This document shows positions 36,801 to 46,900 of a stretch of DNA of 64,000 nucleotides, in pieces. How positions within the stretch are numbered: the stretch's first letter is position 1; each line of letters opens with the position of its first letter. The position numbers and the translations under genes are program-made. The notes under the pieces are model-generated. The model had not been told where the DNA came from. It was given only the letters and a program-made list of their open reading frames with translations, and made no database searches. Origin of the DNA: Psychrosphaera sp. B3R10 (lineage in GTDB: Bacteria > Pseudomonadota > Gammaproteobacteria > Enterobacterales > Alteromonadaceae); the NCBI RefSeq assembly GCF_018861025.1, contig NZ_JAHKQH010000026.1, forward strand, positions 294,392-358,391. Direction: 5' to 3'.

Positions 36801-39800
36801 AATAAGACCGCTTTCTATATCAGTCGATTGAGGCGAGACCACAACATTAACCGTAGCTGTAGAAGGTTCACCTTTATTATCCGTTACACTAAGCTCAAAA
36901 CTTAATGTTGTATCTTCAGTGACCGTCGGTGCAACAAAGTTAACAATAACCTCATTTGGATTAGAAATATCTACGCTAAAGCCCGAGTTGTCGGTTTGTT
37001 GCCAAGTATAAAACAAGGCATCGTTATCAAAATCTTCAGATCCCGCCCCTGAAATAATGACCACCTGCCCAGATTCTGCAACTTGGTCGTCGCCCGCATC
37101 GGCAATCGGGTTACTATTTTCAGGACCATCAATTTGTATTTTTAAACTAGATGTCGAACTCGCTCCGTCAGAATCCGTAACCGTCAATACAAACTCCAAT
37201 TCGGTGTCTTCCTCTACAATTGGGAAATCAAACCAAGTATTGACCGAGGTTGGATCATTAATAACGACATTTGGCCCAGCCAATTGCTCCCACAAGTAGC
37301 TTAATGGCAAGCCTGCTTCATCATCCTCTAAATCGGAGCTTTTTGCCCCGTCGATCAAAACTTCGAGATCAACAATTTTAGCTTCAATAACCGCGACTGG
37401 CGGTTGATTTACCGGCTCGATATAAGGCACAACAACTTCGTAATACTCAGTGGTTGTTACATATAAGTTGTCTTCGACAGTGACACTAAAACGCAGAACC
37501 GTATCTTGTTGAACAATGGGCAAATAGATAGTGGTTTGTGAGCTGGTTGGCGACTCTATCGTGGCGACGCTCGTACCTTCTTCTCGCCATTTATAGCTGA
37601 TGATTTGACCATCAGGGTCGCTCGCTTCAACGCCTAAGACTAAGGTTGAAGCTTCTACATTATATTGCAAATTAATAATTTTGGCGGTCGGCGCTTCATT
37701 GGCGACATTTGGGTTGCCGCCCTCTTGTACCTCAACTAAATTAGGAATGCCGTCGTTGTCGGCGTCGTCTGACGCGTCGTTAACAAGTGGGTTAAGATTA
37801 TATTTAATCTCGTCGCCGTCTAACATTTCATCGCCGTCAGAGTCACGATTGTTAGGCACAGTGCAGTTTTCAAATTCTTCGATATTCGTTAAGCCATCGT
37901 TGTCGTCATCAGCAAGTGCTTGGCTTAAACCGTAACGATTTGCCCAATAGATTGGTAATGAACTTGAATCGTCAGGGCTAAAATCGATAGATAAATCTTG
38001 GTATTGCCGCGCCCAACTTCCCAACCTGCTGTGTCCACCAAAACGTAAGTCGTAATCGGTTTTTGAGGTTAGTGTTGCCTGCGCGTAAAACTCGTTTTCG
38101 CCATTGCTTGTGGTTGCCCAAATCGTATCGTTTGCAGCAAGTGGAAAACCTGCCCAGCCTATAGAGTCCGACTGCCACGCAATAGACGGTTCCGAACTAG
38201 AGAAGGGTTTATAAATTGGCGTAACCGTGGCTTTTAGCTCTATCAAACAGCTGTTTACGTTTAGTGGGTTAGTGATATCTTCTATGGCAATTGACGGAAT
38301 TCCAATCACAGGGGTTTTGGCCATCAAGGTAATCGTTTTGTATTCGTCTTTATCTCGGCTCGGCCAGCCAATAATGGTTTTATCAAAAATCTCTAACGCG
38401 GCTCTAAGCTTTAACTCGGCACCAATGCCAGCGGCCATTTCAGTAAAACGATAATCTAATTGAGTATCTACACCGGTTTCTAAACTGGCTTCTGAACGAT
38501 AATGCCCTTCAACTCCCGCCTCGGCATATAGATAGGGTTCAACAATGATTTTGCCGGTTGCCGCTTCGTAAAAAAACAATTCAAGCGATGGGATCAGTCG
38601 AACGTCGCCATAAACTTTCGCCTGGGCTTCCCCTTCAATTCGATATTTTAAGGTGGGATCAAAATGCGTTCTCGGATCCCAATTGCCATTATCGTAGGCA
38701 AAACCCGTTGTGATGTTTAACGTCGATTCGAGAATATGACTGAGCTTAACGCTGCCCTCGGCTTTACCATTAATTTCTGCGTCGAGTTTAAATTTTCCTC
38801 GCACAATAATTGGCACGCCTCCGGGCGCAATGACCTTTACAAAAGACCGGCTGATTAAGTTTTTAGAGCCGTGTAAGTCTTTAGAACCATCACTTTCGAT
38901 GGATAACGTGGCATCAAATTTAGTGAGACCTTTTACAAATGCATGGGCTTTTACGAGCTTGCCGCTTTCGATATCAACTTTAATGTCGATGGTTGGCTCA
39001 AAGCTAAAATTAGTATCAGCGGTGAGTTTAACTAACGCGTCATTGCCGTCGCCATTAATCGACTCATTTGATTTTGTTTCAAGTTCGTAGCCAACATAAA
39101 CGTCCACTTCTATTTTTAAAACATCATTGCCGTCTAACAAACCAACTTTATCTATTTTGGCTTCAAAAATAGCGGTATACGGTTCGTAGTTTTCAGTATC
39201 TATATGGTCTTTGCCAGGCACCCAACTAAACAGTAAATCAACTTTATCGCTGCCGTCACCCGCTTGAACTTCAGTGACATTCGCTCCGTGATCATGGCTA
39301 GAGCCAAATCTAGGATGGGTAAATTTAACCAGCTTAAAATACTCTAAATCAAATTTGTCTTCGGTATCAAGAATAACCTGAGCGCTGACCTCAAATTGCG
39401 TTAATTTACCTGGCACGAACAACTTTTGTTTTGGTCCTTGCAGTCGCAAATTGTCTTCATCTAATTCTTGATATTCATCAGTTGTATTAGAGGCATTTGC
39501 CGCTTTAGCGTTTGCACTTTTTTGACCCGCAGCACCCACTGACTTTAATACTGGCACAACTGGTGTCACGACTGCCGCTTTTTCATCAACGATTGTCAGG
39601 CCTGATCTTACCCAGGTCGCCGACGAGACTTTTTTACCGCCAGAGGTGACTTGCTTTGATCTTACGCCGCGCTGGGCCAAACGGTTTTGACCCGCTGCAA
39701 GGTTGTCGTTTGACACATCGATCAGTTTTATATTGGTTGAAATATCGAGCTGTTCATAAACTTCATTTACTGCAGCGGCTTCCGTTTGCAATGTTACGGT

Positions 39801-40997
39801 ATCGCCATCAACAACAACTTCAGTCACCTTACGTAACATGCCATCATTATCGGTACTTACCACAATGTCGCCGGTTGCAGGCGCGACTTCTTCGTTGGTT
39901 AATTGATAAGAAACTTCACTACTGGAAAAGCCTGCAGGGGCTACATTACTGACTTTTTGTGCCGTGTTTACAACGGTTTGTTTGGCCAATGTCGACACCG
40001 CAACTTGCTTAGAAAACGCGCTGTTACCTGAATTATCAACCACCTCAATGATCACGTAATATTGCGTATCACTGACTAAGTCATCAACCGTAGTCGTAAA
40101 TTGCTCAGCAATGGAACTATGTAATGTCGTCGCCGATGGCACAAAACCATTTTGGTCGCTCAGATGCACGTTATACGATAATTGCGATGCGTTACTGACA
40201 TTATCCACCGCTTCCAACCAATCTAAGGTGATGGCTGTAATTGACTCTGCCGAAGCCGATACGATTTGAATTCCCGTCGGCGCGTCAGCGTCGTTTAATA
40301 CATTGATTGAAACCGCTTTGGTGGTTGTTGCCCCTTCATCATCGGTAACACTTAGCGCTAACTCAATTGCAACATTACCGGCAACATCGCCAATAGTGCC
40401 GTTTAAAACAGAGGAACTTGGATCATTAATGACAAAGCCCGTGCCGTTGTCATTAGTCACCTCCCACAAAAACGTTAATTCGTCATCATCCGCGTCTGTG
40501 GCCACTGACGCTAGCGTAAACGCAGATAATTCACCGACCGACATGGTTTCATCTAAAGTGATAATCGGCGCATTATTTACTTTTTTAATTGTAAAACTAG
40601 ACGACGCTTGCGCTGATGCGCCCTTAACATCGGTCACTGTTACGGTAACGTCAAAAACACTGTCTTCTTTTACATCTGGGGCAACAAACTCAAGTTTGTT
40701 GGTATTTACATTCCCCAAATCCAAACTCAAATCGGAAGTAACGTTCCATTCATAAGAAAGAGATTGCCCTTCGGGATCGTTTGCGGTGGCATGTATTACA
40801 ATGAGGTTGGGATTGCCTTCAACAACTTCTAATATGTCAGAACCGGAGGCACTGGAAGAGTCTAAAGCGATTGAAACTGTTGGACTGAGATTTTTAACAT
40901 CTTGTTGTTGTTTATCGTCTGACTTCCCACATCCAAAAACCGAGACTAGCAAAACCGATACAACAAATATTCGGAACAACTTACTACTTAAACCCAT
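33837..40997 (-). CDS. Giant BspA/DUF285-repeat lipoprotein with PKD/cadherin, FN3, TSP3 and LamG-like domains
   Basis: A 2,386-aa predicted surface lipoprotein (lipobox VFGC). The ATG at 40997 is chosen because AAAGGA sits 7-8 bases upstream; an in-frame ATG lies at 41024. Order from the N-terminus: two or three PKD/REJ-like domains (about 30-230), FN3 (about 245-340), a long domain with extended beta segments (about 480-950), TSP3 calcium repeats (about 1032-1100, DSDGDEMLDGDE), three further PKD-like domains, a LamG-like jelly roll (about 1400-1600), a PKD (about 1840-1890, DYMVDWGDGSEP), and 17 BspA/DUF285 repeats (about 1935-2380). The repeats have the pattern NMxxMF...FNxDLSxWDVSSVT, period about 24-25. 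DUF285 repeats are known from surface proteins involved in adhesion. The ligand is unknown. It is monocistronic. Confidence 0.9.
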   Translation of the reverse strand: MGLSSKLFRIFVVSVLLVSVFGCGKSDDKQQQDVKNLSPTVSIALDSSSASGSDILEVVEGNPNLIVIHATANDPEGQSLSYEWNVTSDLSLDLGNVNTNKLEFVAPDVKEDSVFDVTVTVTDVKGASAQASSSFTIKKVNNAPIITLDETMSVGELSAFTLASVATDADDDELTFLWEVTNDNGTGFVINDPSSSVLNGTIGDVAGNVAIELALSVTDDEGATTTKAVSINVLNDADAPTGIQIVSASAESITAITLDWLEAVDNVSNASQLSYNVHLSDQNGFVPSATTLHSSIAEQFTTTVDDLVSDTQYYVIIEVVDNSGNSAFSKQVAVSTLAKQTVVNTAQKVSNVAPAGFSSSEVSYQLTNEEVAPATGDIVVSTDNDGMLRKVTEVVVDGDTVTLQTEAAAVNEVYEQLDISTNIKLIDVSNDNLAAGQNRLAQRGVRSKQVTSGGKKVSSATWVRSGLTIVDEKAAVVTPVVPVLKSVGAAGQKSANAKAANASNTTDEYQELDEDNLRLQGPKQKLFVPGKLTQFEVSAQVILDTEDKFDLEYFKLVKFTHPRFGSSHDHGANVTEVQAGDGSDKVDLLFSWVPGKDHIDTENYEPYTAIFEAKIDKVGLLDGNDVLKIEVDVYVGYELETKSNESINGDGNDALVKLTADTNFSFEPTIDIKVDIESGKLVKAHAFVKGLTKFDATLSIESDGSKDLHGSKNLISRSFVKVIAPGGVPIIVRGKFKLDAEINGKAEGSVKLSHILESTLNITTGFAYDNGNWDPRTHFDPTLKYRIEGEAQAKVYGDVRLIPSLELFFYEAATGKIIVEPYLYAEAGVEGHYRSEASLETGVDTQLDYRFTEMAAGIGAELKLRAALEIFDKTIIGWPSRDKDEYKTITLMAKTPVIGIPSIAIEDITNPLNVNSCLIELKATVTPIYKPFSSSEPSIAWQSDSIGWAGFPLAANDTIWATTSNGENEFYAQATLTSKTDYDLRFGGHSRLGSWARQYQDLSIDFSPDDSSSLPIYWANRYGLSQALADDDNDGLTNIEEFENCTVPNNRDSDGDEMLDGDEIKYNLNPLVNDASDDADNDGIPNLVEVQEGGNPNVANEAPTAKIINLQYNVEASTLVLGVEASDPDGQIISYKWREEGTSVATIESPTSSQTTIYLPIVQQDTVLRFSVTVEDNLYVTTTEYYEVVVPYIEPVNQPPVAVIEAKIVDLEVLIDGAKSSDLEDDEAGLPLSYLWEQLAGPNVVINDPTSVNTWFDFPIVEEDTELEFVLTVTDSDGASSTSSLKIQIDGPENSNPIADAGDDQVAESGQVVIISGAGSEDFDNDALFYTWQQTDNSGFSVDISNPNEVIVNFVAPTVTEDTTLSFELSVTDNKGEPSTATVNVVVSPQSTDIESGLIAYLPLDGDLAELTGISASINEVGTVVYVTGAVEEGVDLDGSSSLIAISEAPRATNQLTISAWVNPKEQTNDEYTGGGVVINSPIYELSLNSTNNTILYSLTDNSRVSNKVDTGVHVPQGEWSHIVVVYNGVQVVIYLNGVEVNRVDYSEEMPGGTWPMGIGAKYIPVELGAPESGWYSHFKGSIDEVRLYDRAINTSEIETLFAQQSETSETPAANTLLESVSLSELEGTIVEIRGSDESDDWVWVLKFTHDWPMDNYFFTYLGKKSRASDGEFEWQGYDSAWQLTDNNLTISIGNNESVLPFEDGEINLGESLSAVIGDGAYVSAIYKANVVEFSDLPGHRLIIMRAPLNSIIDLKPNGIAEFYHEGSNTKETATYVLNNRVIEFYEGTTQAFTIGEYSNLTSYQEIYGISFTNFLSHVMPIPVEDGAVSDPAAFATLWSVDAGKSITLKTSYNQTYDYMVDWGDGSEPTQENGNATHTYAVDGEYTVQITGSVPHIELCPWGTEATLKDVTQWGTQQWQSMVRMFQGCREVNFSATGAPDLSLVKDMGYMFAFTDKFNSPLNHWDVSGIENMDSLFLANPVFDQDLADWNVSSVTNMNGMFSSGSTYNGDLSSWDVSAVTSMSSMFRQNAKFNQDLANWDVSSLENMDYMFSYASAFNGDVSTWNVSAVTSMQVLFENATAFNSDISKWDVSRVTSMRNMFKEANAFNSDISGWDVSSVVDMSGMFFRNLAFNGNLNNWDVSNVISMDSMFYSANYNNDLSAWDVGSVTTMNSMFHRTPLFNSDLSQWNVSAVTNMASMFDEARSFTSDLTHWNVGNVTNMRRLFASSNMQGDISTWDVSNVTDMSYMFGSAGAFNQDLTNWNVSSVQNMTGMFSGARRFNGDISSWDVSSVKNMSTMFSYAVLFNSDLSAWDVSSVTNMRTMFYGAGRFNSDLSGWDVSSVTQMSYMFHSATSMTADLSEWDVSNVTEHTSFSYRANIVSPVWP
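33850..35190 (-). repeat. Seventeen ~75-bp coding repeats (BspA/DUF285)
   Basis: The C-terminal segment of the giant lipoprotein holds 17 consecutive W[DN]V-containing units of about 24-25 residues, from HWDVSG near 35100 to EWDVSN near 33900. The DNA units are about 75 bp and share a core coding for DVSSVTNM. Recombination between copies could change repeat number. Confidence 0.9.
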
Positions 40998-41338
40998 GGA
41001 AAATCCTTTTACAGATGTTAACAATTATAGAGAATTTATAAATGTAATTAGAAAATGGCGTGTACAAAACATCGATGTTGTCTGGGTTACAGCATTATTT
41101 CATTTAACCAGAAAACAGAATGCTCAAATAAACAGCGCATCACTTTAACAATAAATAAACTGCTTTAATACTAATAAGTTAAGGTAATTTTTGAAAAAAT
41201 GGACTGCTCGTGAATTTTTATTTACATGTAAAAGGTGGATGATGATCAAACAAAAATAGTACAAAAACTCGCTGGTGCACTGCAAGGTAAAAGAAGGCTG
41301 GAGCTAGAGAACGAGAAGGAGGAGGAGAAAAAGAAAAA
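40998..41338. other. Intergenic region with purine tract
   Basis: About 340 bp separates pbpC from the giant lipoprotein gene. It contains the lipoprotein gene promoter and a G/A-rich tract (about 41288-41335, AGAACGAGAAGGAGGAGG). No gene and no clear terminator are seen. Confidence 0.4.
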
Positions 41339-43957
41339 CTACTGAACAAAAACCACCACAACGTCGGTATTACCTAGCTCATCCTGCACCACAATTTGCT
41401 GTTTACCGGTGCCCGTGAATACATGTTCCACCGAGGTATTTGGTCCAGTTTTATATTTGTATTTGCCGTTGATGTACCACACTCTATTGCCTGAGCCGCC
41501 AAGGCTTTTGAGCCAAACACTGGGGTGTTTTCCGTTTTGACCTGCTTTGCGAAACACACTGTTGTTGTCAATACCGGTAATTTTTAAGCTGGCGCTGGCG
41601 GTTATTTCACTATTAATACACTGTGGATCGAGCGTAGGTATAACAGCCGCACGACGATATTTAGCGTTTAACCAAGGTTCAACCACCTTTGGCCAAACAG
41701 CCACTTGCTCCACCTGCTTATTACTTACGTTACAGTCCATTGTCACGCGTTGCTCAGTTACGGGGTTTACCCAATAAGTAAACAATCCACTTTGCCAGGT
41801 ATCTGCATCAGCAACATGCCAGGTTGGCGGTACAACGTTGTTTATCACCCACGCTTTATATTGTTGATGACAAAAGGCTGCGTTCTTGTCGTCTTTTGCT
41901 ACGCCCAACGGCCAACAAATGGTTTGTTGTGTCACCGTTTCAGGTTGGCTTAGTCTATCGTCTGTAGCACTGTTTGAATTAGGATCTGCATTGCCCTTAG
42001 CACTTATATTAGAGCTGCTACTTAAATACGGCTGCTGACTCTCGCTATCAAAGGCAATAGCAGTATTAACCCCTAAGCCACCAGCCAATTGATCTGCAGC
42101 CATAAACAACAAAGGCCCAGCGGTTTTACGGCCAAAGTGCCCAGGCATTGGCGTACCATCGGGGCGGCCAATCCAAACCCCAATGGTATAGTCGTTATTT
42201 ACGCCAATGGCCCAGGAGTCGCGAAACCCATAACTGGTTCCGGTCTTCCACGCTAATGGGGAGTTTTCAATAATACTGGCGGTTGACTGAATGCTGTCTG
42301 GGCGGTCAATATCCGACAACGTATTTTGAATGATCCACGCACTCGATGGCGATAACATCTGTTTTGTCACTTTAGGTTGCGTTAACTCATCAGTGAGATA
42401 ACGCAGCTCACTGACATTACCTTGATTCGCCAGCGCGGTATAACTTTCAACAAGTTGCTCAAGCGACGAACCAACGCCACCTAAAATCATCGACAAGTTT
42501 GGCTTATTATTGGGGATAACTAACGCTAAACCGGCGTTTTCGAGACGGGCGGCAAATCGATTGACACCAAGGCGTTCAAGCAAATCTACTGCGGGCATGT
42601 TTAACGAACGTTGCAATGCTTCTTCTGCGGTAACTGGGCCATTAAACGTACCGTTAAAATTGCCCGGCCGGTAATTCCCCCAATTGCGCGGTACGTCCGC
42701 TAATAATGAATGGGAGTGAATAAGCCCTTCATCCATTGCCATGCCATACAAAAATGGCTTTAACGTCGAGCCCGGAGAACGTGTTGCCTGCACCATGTCG
42801 ACATAACCAAAGTTATCTTCATTCGCAAAATCTACGGTGCCAATATACGCCTTAACCGCAGACGTTTTATTGTCGACCACTAAAATGGCGGCCGAACTTT
42901 GTTTTGGCATGTCACTCATATACGAGCTAAGTGCGTCCTGCAAACTCTGTTGTAGGTCACTGTTAATGGTGCTTTTTACTGCCGACTGACCATCTGAAAA
43001 AGCCAACAAGCGCCGCGCCAGTAACGGCGCAAGTTGCCTGGGCTTAAAGTTAAAACTATAGACCTGCTCTAACATCGCATCGTCGACCTCGTCTTGGGAC
43101 CAAACACCAAATTTAACAAGCCGCTTTAGTACTTTGTCTCTTGCCCGCTGGGCGGCGTCATTATGAATATCGGGACGAAACCGTGTTGGGGCCTGGGGCA
43201 GTACCGCTAACAATGCAGCTTCTGAGTGCGTAAGATCATTGGCGGATTTATTAAGATAGGTGTAACTCGCTGCTTCAACGCCTTCAATTGTGCCGCCAAA
43301 TGGCGCGGTATTTAGGTAGATTTGCAAAATTTGGTTTTTACTTAAATGCCATTCGAGTTGCAAGGTTCTTAATACTTGCTGCAACTTGCCGGTGAAGCTT
43401 CGATTGTGAGGATGCAAAATTCTGGCAACTTGCATTGAAATTGTTGAGCCACCAGAGACAATTCGGCCATTGGTCAGGTTTTGATATGTCGCCCGTAAAA
43501 CCGCAAAGGGATTAATGCCTGGGTGAAGCCAAAACCAACGATCTTCATAGGTGAGTAATGCCTCAATATACAGCGGAGATACGTCAGATAACTCTATTGG
43601 ATATCGCCAGATCCCGTTTGGATCGGCAAAGGTGCGCAGGGGACGATTGTTTTCATCTACGACGACTCGCGCAAAAAGGTTGTTGTTTTTAGGCAGGTTT
43701 AATGGATAAAGTTGATCTAACATTCCGACAAACATTAGACCCAAAACAAATACCGTTAATAGACGGAACCGCCCAATATACCGAGCAAAACGGCGCACGA
43801 TTAACAATAAAAACGGCAGACCCGATATGTAAAGGTTTTGACCGCTTTTACCGTCTTGACTGTTTTGACCGTTAACGGGGGCAGTTGTTAACCTGCCCTT
43901 TGAATGTAAGTTATTTTTGGACAATCGTAATGGCCGAACTGGATTTGCCAATACCAC
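41339..43957 (-). CDS. pbpC: Penicillin-binding protein 1C
   Basis: An 872-aa bifunctional peptidoglycan synthase of the PBP1C type. A membrane anchor lies at about residues 64-80. The glycosyltransferase domain has E138-D139 in EDRWFWLHPG and GGSTISMQVAR. The transpeptidase domain has S397-T-L-K400 (SPGSTLKPF), S451-L-N453 and K571-T-G (WKTGTSYGF). A C-terminal BiPBP_C-like beta domain closes it. The first start is a GTG at 43957 that lies inside the alpha-2-macroglobulin gene (47-bp overlap), with a weak ribosome site; a slightly later start is possible. The pairing with the alpha-2-macroglobulin gene is well known in Gammaproteobacteria and suggests joint envelope repair or defence. Confidence 0.95.
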   Translation of the reverse strand: MVLANPVRPLRLSKNNLHSKGRLTTAPVNGQNSQDGKSGQNLYISGLPFLLLIVRRFARYIGRFRLLTVFVLGLMFVGMLDQLYPLNLPKNNNLFARVVVDENNRPLRTFADPNGIWRYPIELSDVSPLYIEALLTYEDRWFWLHPGINPFAVLRATYQNLTNGRIVSGGSTISMQVARILHPHNRSFTGKLQQVLRTLQLEWHLSKNQILQIYLNTAPFGGTIEGVEAASYTYLNKSANDLTHSEAALLAVLPQAPTRFRPDIHNDAAQRARDKVLKRLVKFGVWSQDEVDDAMLEQVYSFNFKPRQLAPLLARRLLAFSDGQSAVKSTINSDLQQSLQDALSSYMSDMPKQSSAAILVVDNKTSAVKAYIGTVDFANEDNFGYVDMVQATRSPGSTLKPFLYGMAMDEGLIHSHSLLADVPRNWGNYRPGNFNGTFNGPVTAEEALQRSLNMPAVDLLERLGVNRFAARLENAGLALVIPNNKPNLSMILGGVGSSLEQLVESYTALANQGNVSELRYLTDELTQPKVTKQMLSPSSAWIIQNTLSDIDRPDSIQSTASIIENSPLAWKTGTSYGFRDSWAIGVNNDYTIGVWIGRPDGTPMPGHFGRKTAGPLLFMAADQLAGGLGVNTAIAFDSESQQPYLSSSSNISAKGNADPNSNSATDDRLSQPETVTQQTICWPLGVAKDDKNAAFCHQQYKAWVINNVVPPTWHVADADTWQSGLFTYWVNPVTEQRVTMDCNVSNKQVEQVAVWPKVVEPWLNAKYRRAAVIPTLDPQCINSEITASASLKITGIDNNSVFRKAGQNGKHPSVWLKSLGGSGNRVWYINGKYKYKTGPNTSVEHVFTGTGKQQIVVQDELGNTDVVVVFVQ

Positions 43958-46900
43958 GGATTTCCGGGCGATACATGTCTTCTACCAAAGGCGAAGGCAC
44001 GTTATATGTTCCCGGCGTAACCGCACGAACCAGATAGAACAAATTCACCGTTTGGCGCTTGCGCACTTGCGCTGCGGCAACAAATCGGTCATCTCGGTAT
44101 TCTTGATATTTGGTTGGATTGCGGTTAAGCCACTGTGCTATGGATTTACCATCTACTTTTATTTCATCGAGTTTAATTGCATGTTCAAGGTTTTGATTTT
44201 CAAGTTCAAATCCCGCAGGTAGTAAGTCGATAATTAACGCATCTGGTGTTCTTTGCTCAGCATTCACTTCTAATTGCACCAAAAACAACTCACCTACTTC
44301 GGCTTGTTTAAGGTCGATTTCTTGGCCTTTAAGGTTCAACCAATGACGCTGAATCGAAAGGCCATTGGCGCTTTCCTCAGGCGGTGTTTTACCATAACCG
44401 CTAATATTAATATTGGCTAACAATGGATGGGCAAACGCCGACTCAATGGATACCGAGTTATTAATGTCTTCGGCCCCAAGTCGGGTTTGGAATCCGGAAG
44501 TCATGCTGAGCTTTGTGGTCGCCGAACCAATGATCAGATCAGCATTCCAGCTTTCACCGTCAAATTCTTTCAGGGCGATGCCCGCCAAAAACAGCGCATT
44601 GCGTTCCTGCGTACTAAGATACTGACGATTGATTAGCTGCTCGGCCAGCGTAAAGCTCAACGATATTGCCTTAGATTCGGCTATTTTATGGGTCAGCATT
44701 AGGTGGATCATCAAAGCCAAATCTCGAGTTTGGCTACCGTAATCGCCTAGGTATTGTTGTCGTTGTTTTGGCAAATTAGCTAGTGCATCTTCCATTAGTT
44801 GTTCGCCACGTCTTTTATCACCCATTTTTATCAGTGCAATTGCTAAATGCGTTTGTGATAAACCGGTTCGCGCGTAACGACTATTGTTGGTCGCCAAACT
44901 CCGTAATGTGCCCAACGGCACTTGATTTACTCGCGCCAATACGTAAGCTGCGTAAGCTTTGTAGGCAAAATGATAGTGGCCAGGATCGTTACTCCAACGT
45001 TCGTTATAAAAACGGCCACTACGCGCTAAATATTGCTGTAAACGCGTTAACGTATTTTTCAGCATGTCCTCTGGGACAGCAAACCCCATAGCCCGAGCAC
45101 TTAACAAAAAGTCGGCAACATATGCAGTTAACCAATGTTCTTCATCTGAGGTATTACGCCATAAACCAAAGCCGCCGCTGCTGAGTTGCAGAGATGCGAG
45201 TCGCTCAAACCCTTTGTTGATCATATCAACCCGTTTGCTTTCATCTATGGCGTTGATGCCAAACGCCTGTTGCACAACTGGGGTGGCAAATAATAAAGGA
45301 TAAGCGCGACTACTGGTCTGCTCCAAACAGCCATATGGGTATTGTAAAAGCTGATCTAACTGGTTATTTAAGTCGATATTCGCAGACGGTGAAATGGCCA
45401 CAGACGCCACAACGGAACTGTCGATGAGCGACTCAATGGCGGTTTCATCAATCGTGAAGCGTTCTCCATTGTTAAGTACTTTTTGCATATTAGTAAACGT
45501 TGCTGGGTAAGCCGGACGTGCGCCTAGCGTCCATTGACGCTGAATTGCTTCGGCAAGTTGGTCGCCGCTAACATTAAGCTCAAACGTTGCGACTCCCGTG
45601 TGGTTTGTTACTTCTATGTCGTAAAGCAATGTGCGTTTTGCGCCATTGTCCAACACAATAGTCTGTGTGGTATCAAAAGCCTTAACTGGCGAATGTCTTG
45701 TTGTGCTTAGCTCTGCTTTTAGTTCTGTCTTTGGCTCAACGCTTGGCTCGGCTTTTGCTACAGCTTCTTCACTATCCTCCAAGGCTGTTGCAAATGTCAC
45801 CTGCAATTCTTGACGTTCACCACTTAAGTTAGTTACATCCAGTGCGATGCGTGTTTTGTCACCTTTGGCTAAAAATCGCGGCATTGCAATTTGGGTTACA
45901 ACCGGCGCGGCCACAGTGACTTCTTGTTCGCCATGACCAAATGCGTCTGCTGAAAACGCCAAGGCCATGAGTTTAATTCGACCATTAAAGTCAGGTAGAT
46001 TTACCGGGATCTGCGCTTCTAAATTTTCATCGAGTTTGACCAAGCCACTAAACAGAGAAACGATTTGAACGTCTGACTGCGGCGCATCGCCTCCGCGGGT
46101 TAAGTCGTCGTCACCACCAAATTTCATTTTGGCTTTTGTCGACTGGCTCATTTCAATCACTTTGCTGTATACGTCTCTCGAATCAACGCTGTAACGGCGT
46201 TGACCAAAAAACGCGTCAAACGGGTCCGGTGACTCAAAATTACTGACACTCAATACGCCCACGTCAACCGCTGCTAATGTCATAAATACCGATTGTTCGC
46301 CAACTGCGGTTAAGTCGGTTAAGCCCGTTAAACGGGGATCGGTGACTTTGACATTGACCGGCATAACTTTATTTGGCAATACCTTCTCTGCGACGTCAAA
46401 CTCTACCGCTAATTGTCGCGACGCTCTGGCCAATGGCAGATGCACTAAACCAAAGCTTCGTTTTGGGGTAAGGGCTTTTAGTTTATCGCCAGGCTGCAAT
46501 ACCACAGCACTGATATAAATGTTATGTTCCTGCCAATCATTCGCGACAGGAATAGTCACCGTCGCACCTTCGGCAGGAATAAATAAGCGGGTCGACCACA
46601 ATGGCGTATCGCCTTCAACAATAACAATCGCTTCACCGGCCTCAGGTGGAATAATATTCACTTCAACGTTGTCGCCTACCTCATAGGCTCCTTTATCCAA
46701 TGCCATCGTGATCTTATCTGGACGCGCCGCACCACTGCCCGAACGACTGTTCTGCCAATCTTCATACCAATTCCAACCAGCGTAAAACTGTTTGCTGGTT
46801 AATAGGTTATCCGCAGGGTCTCGCACTTCAATACGGTAACGACCGTAAGACACAGGGAATTCCACAGTCCCTAACCCGTTTTTGGCAATATCAACCGACC

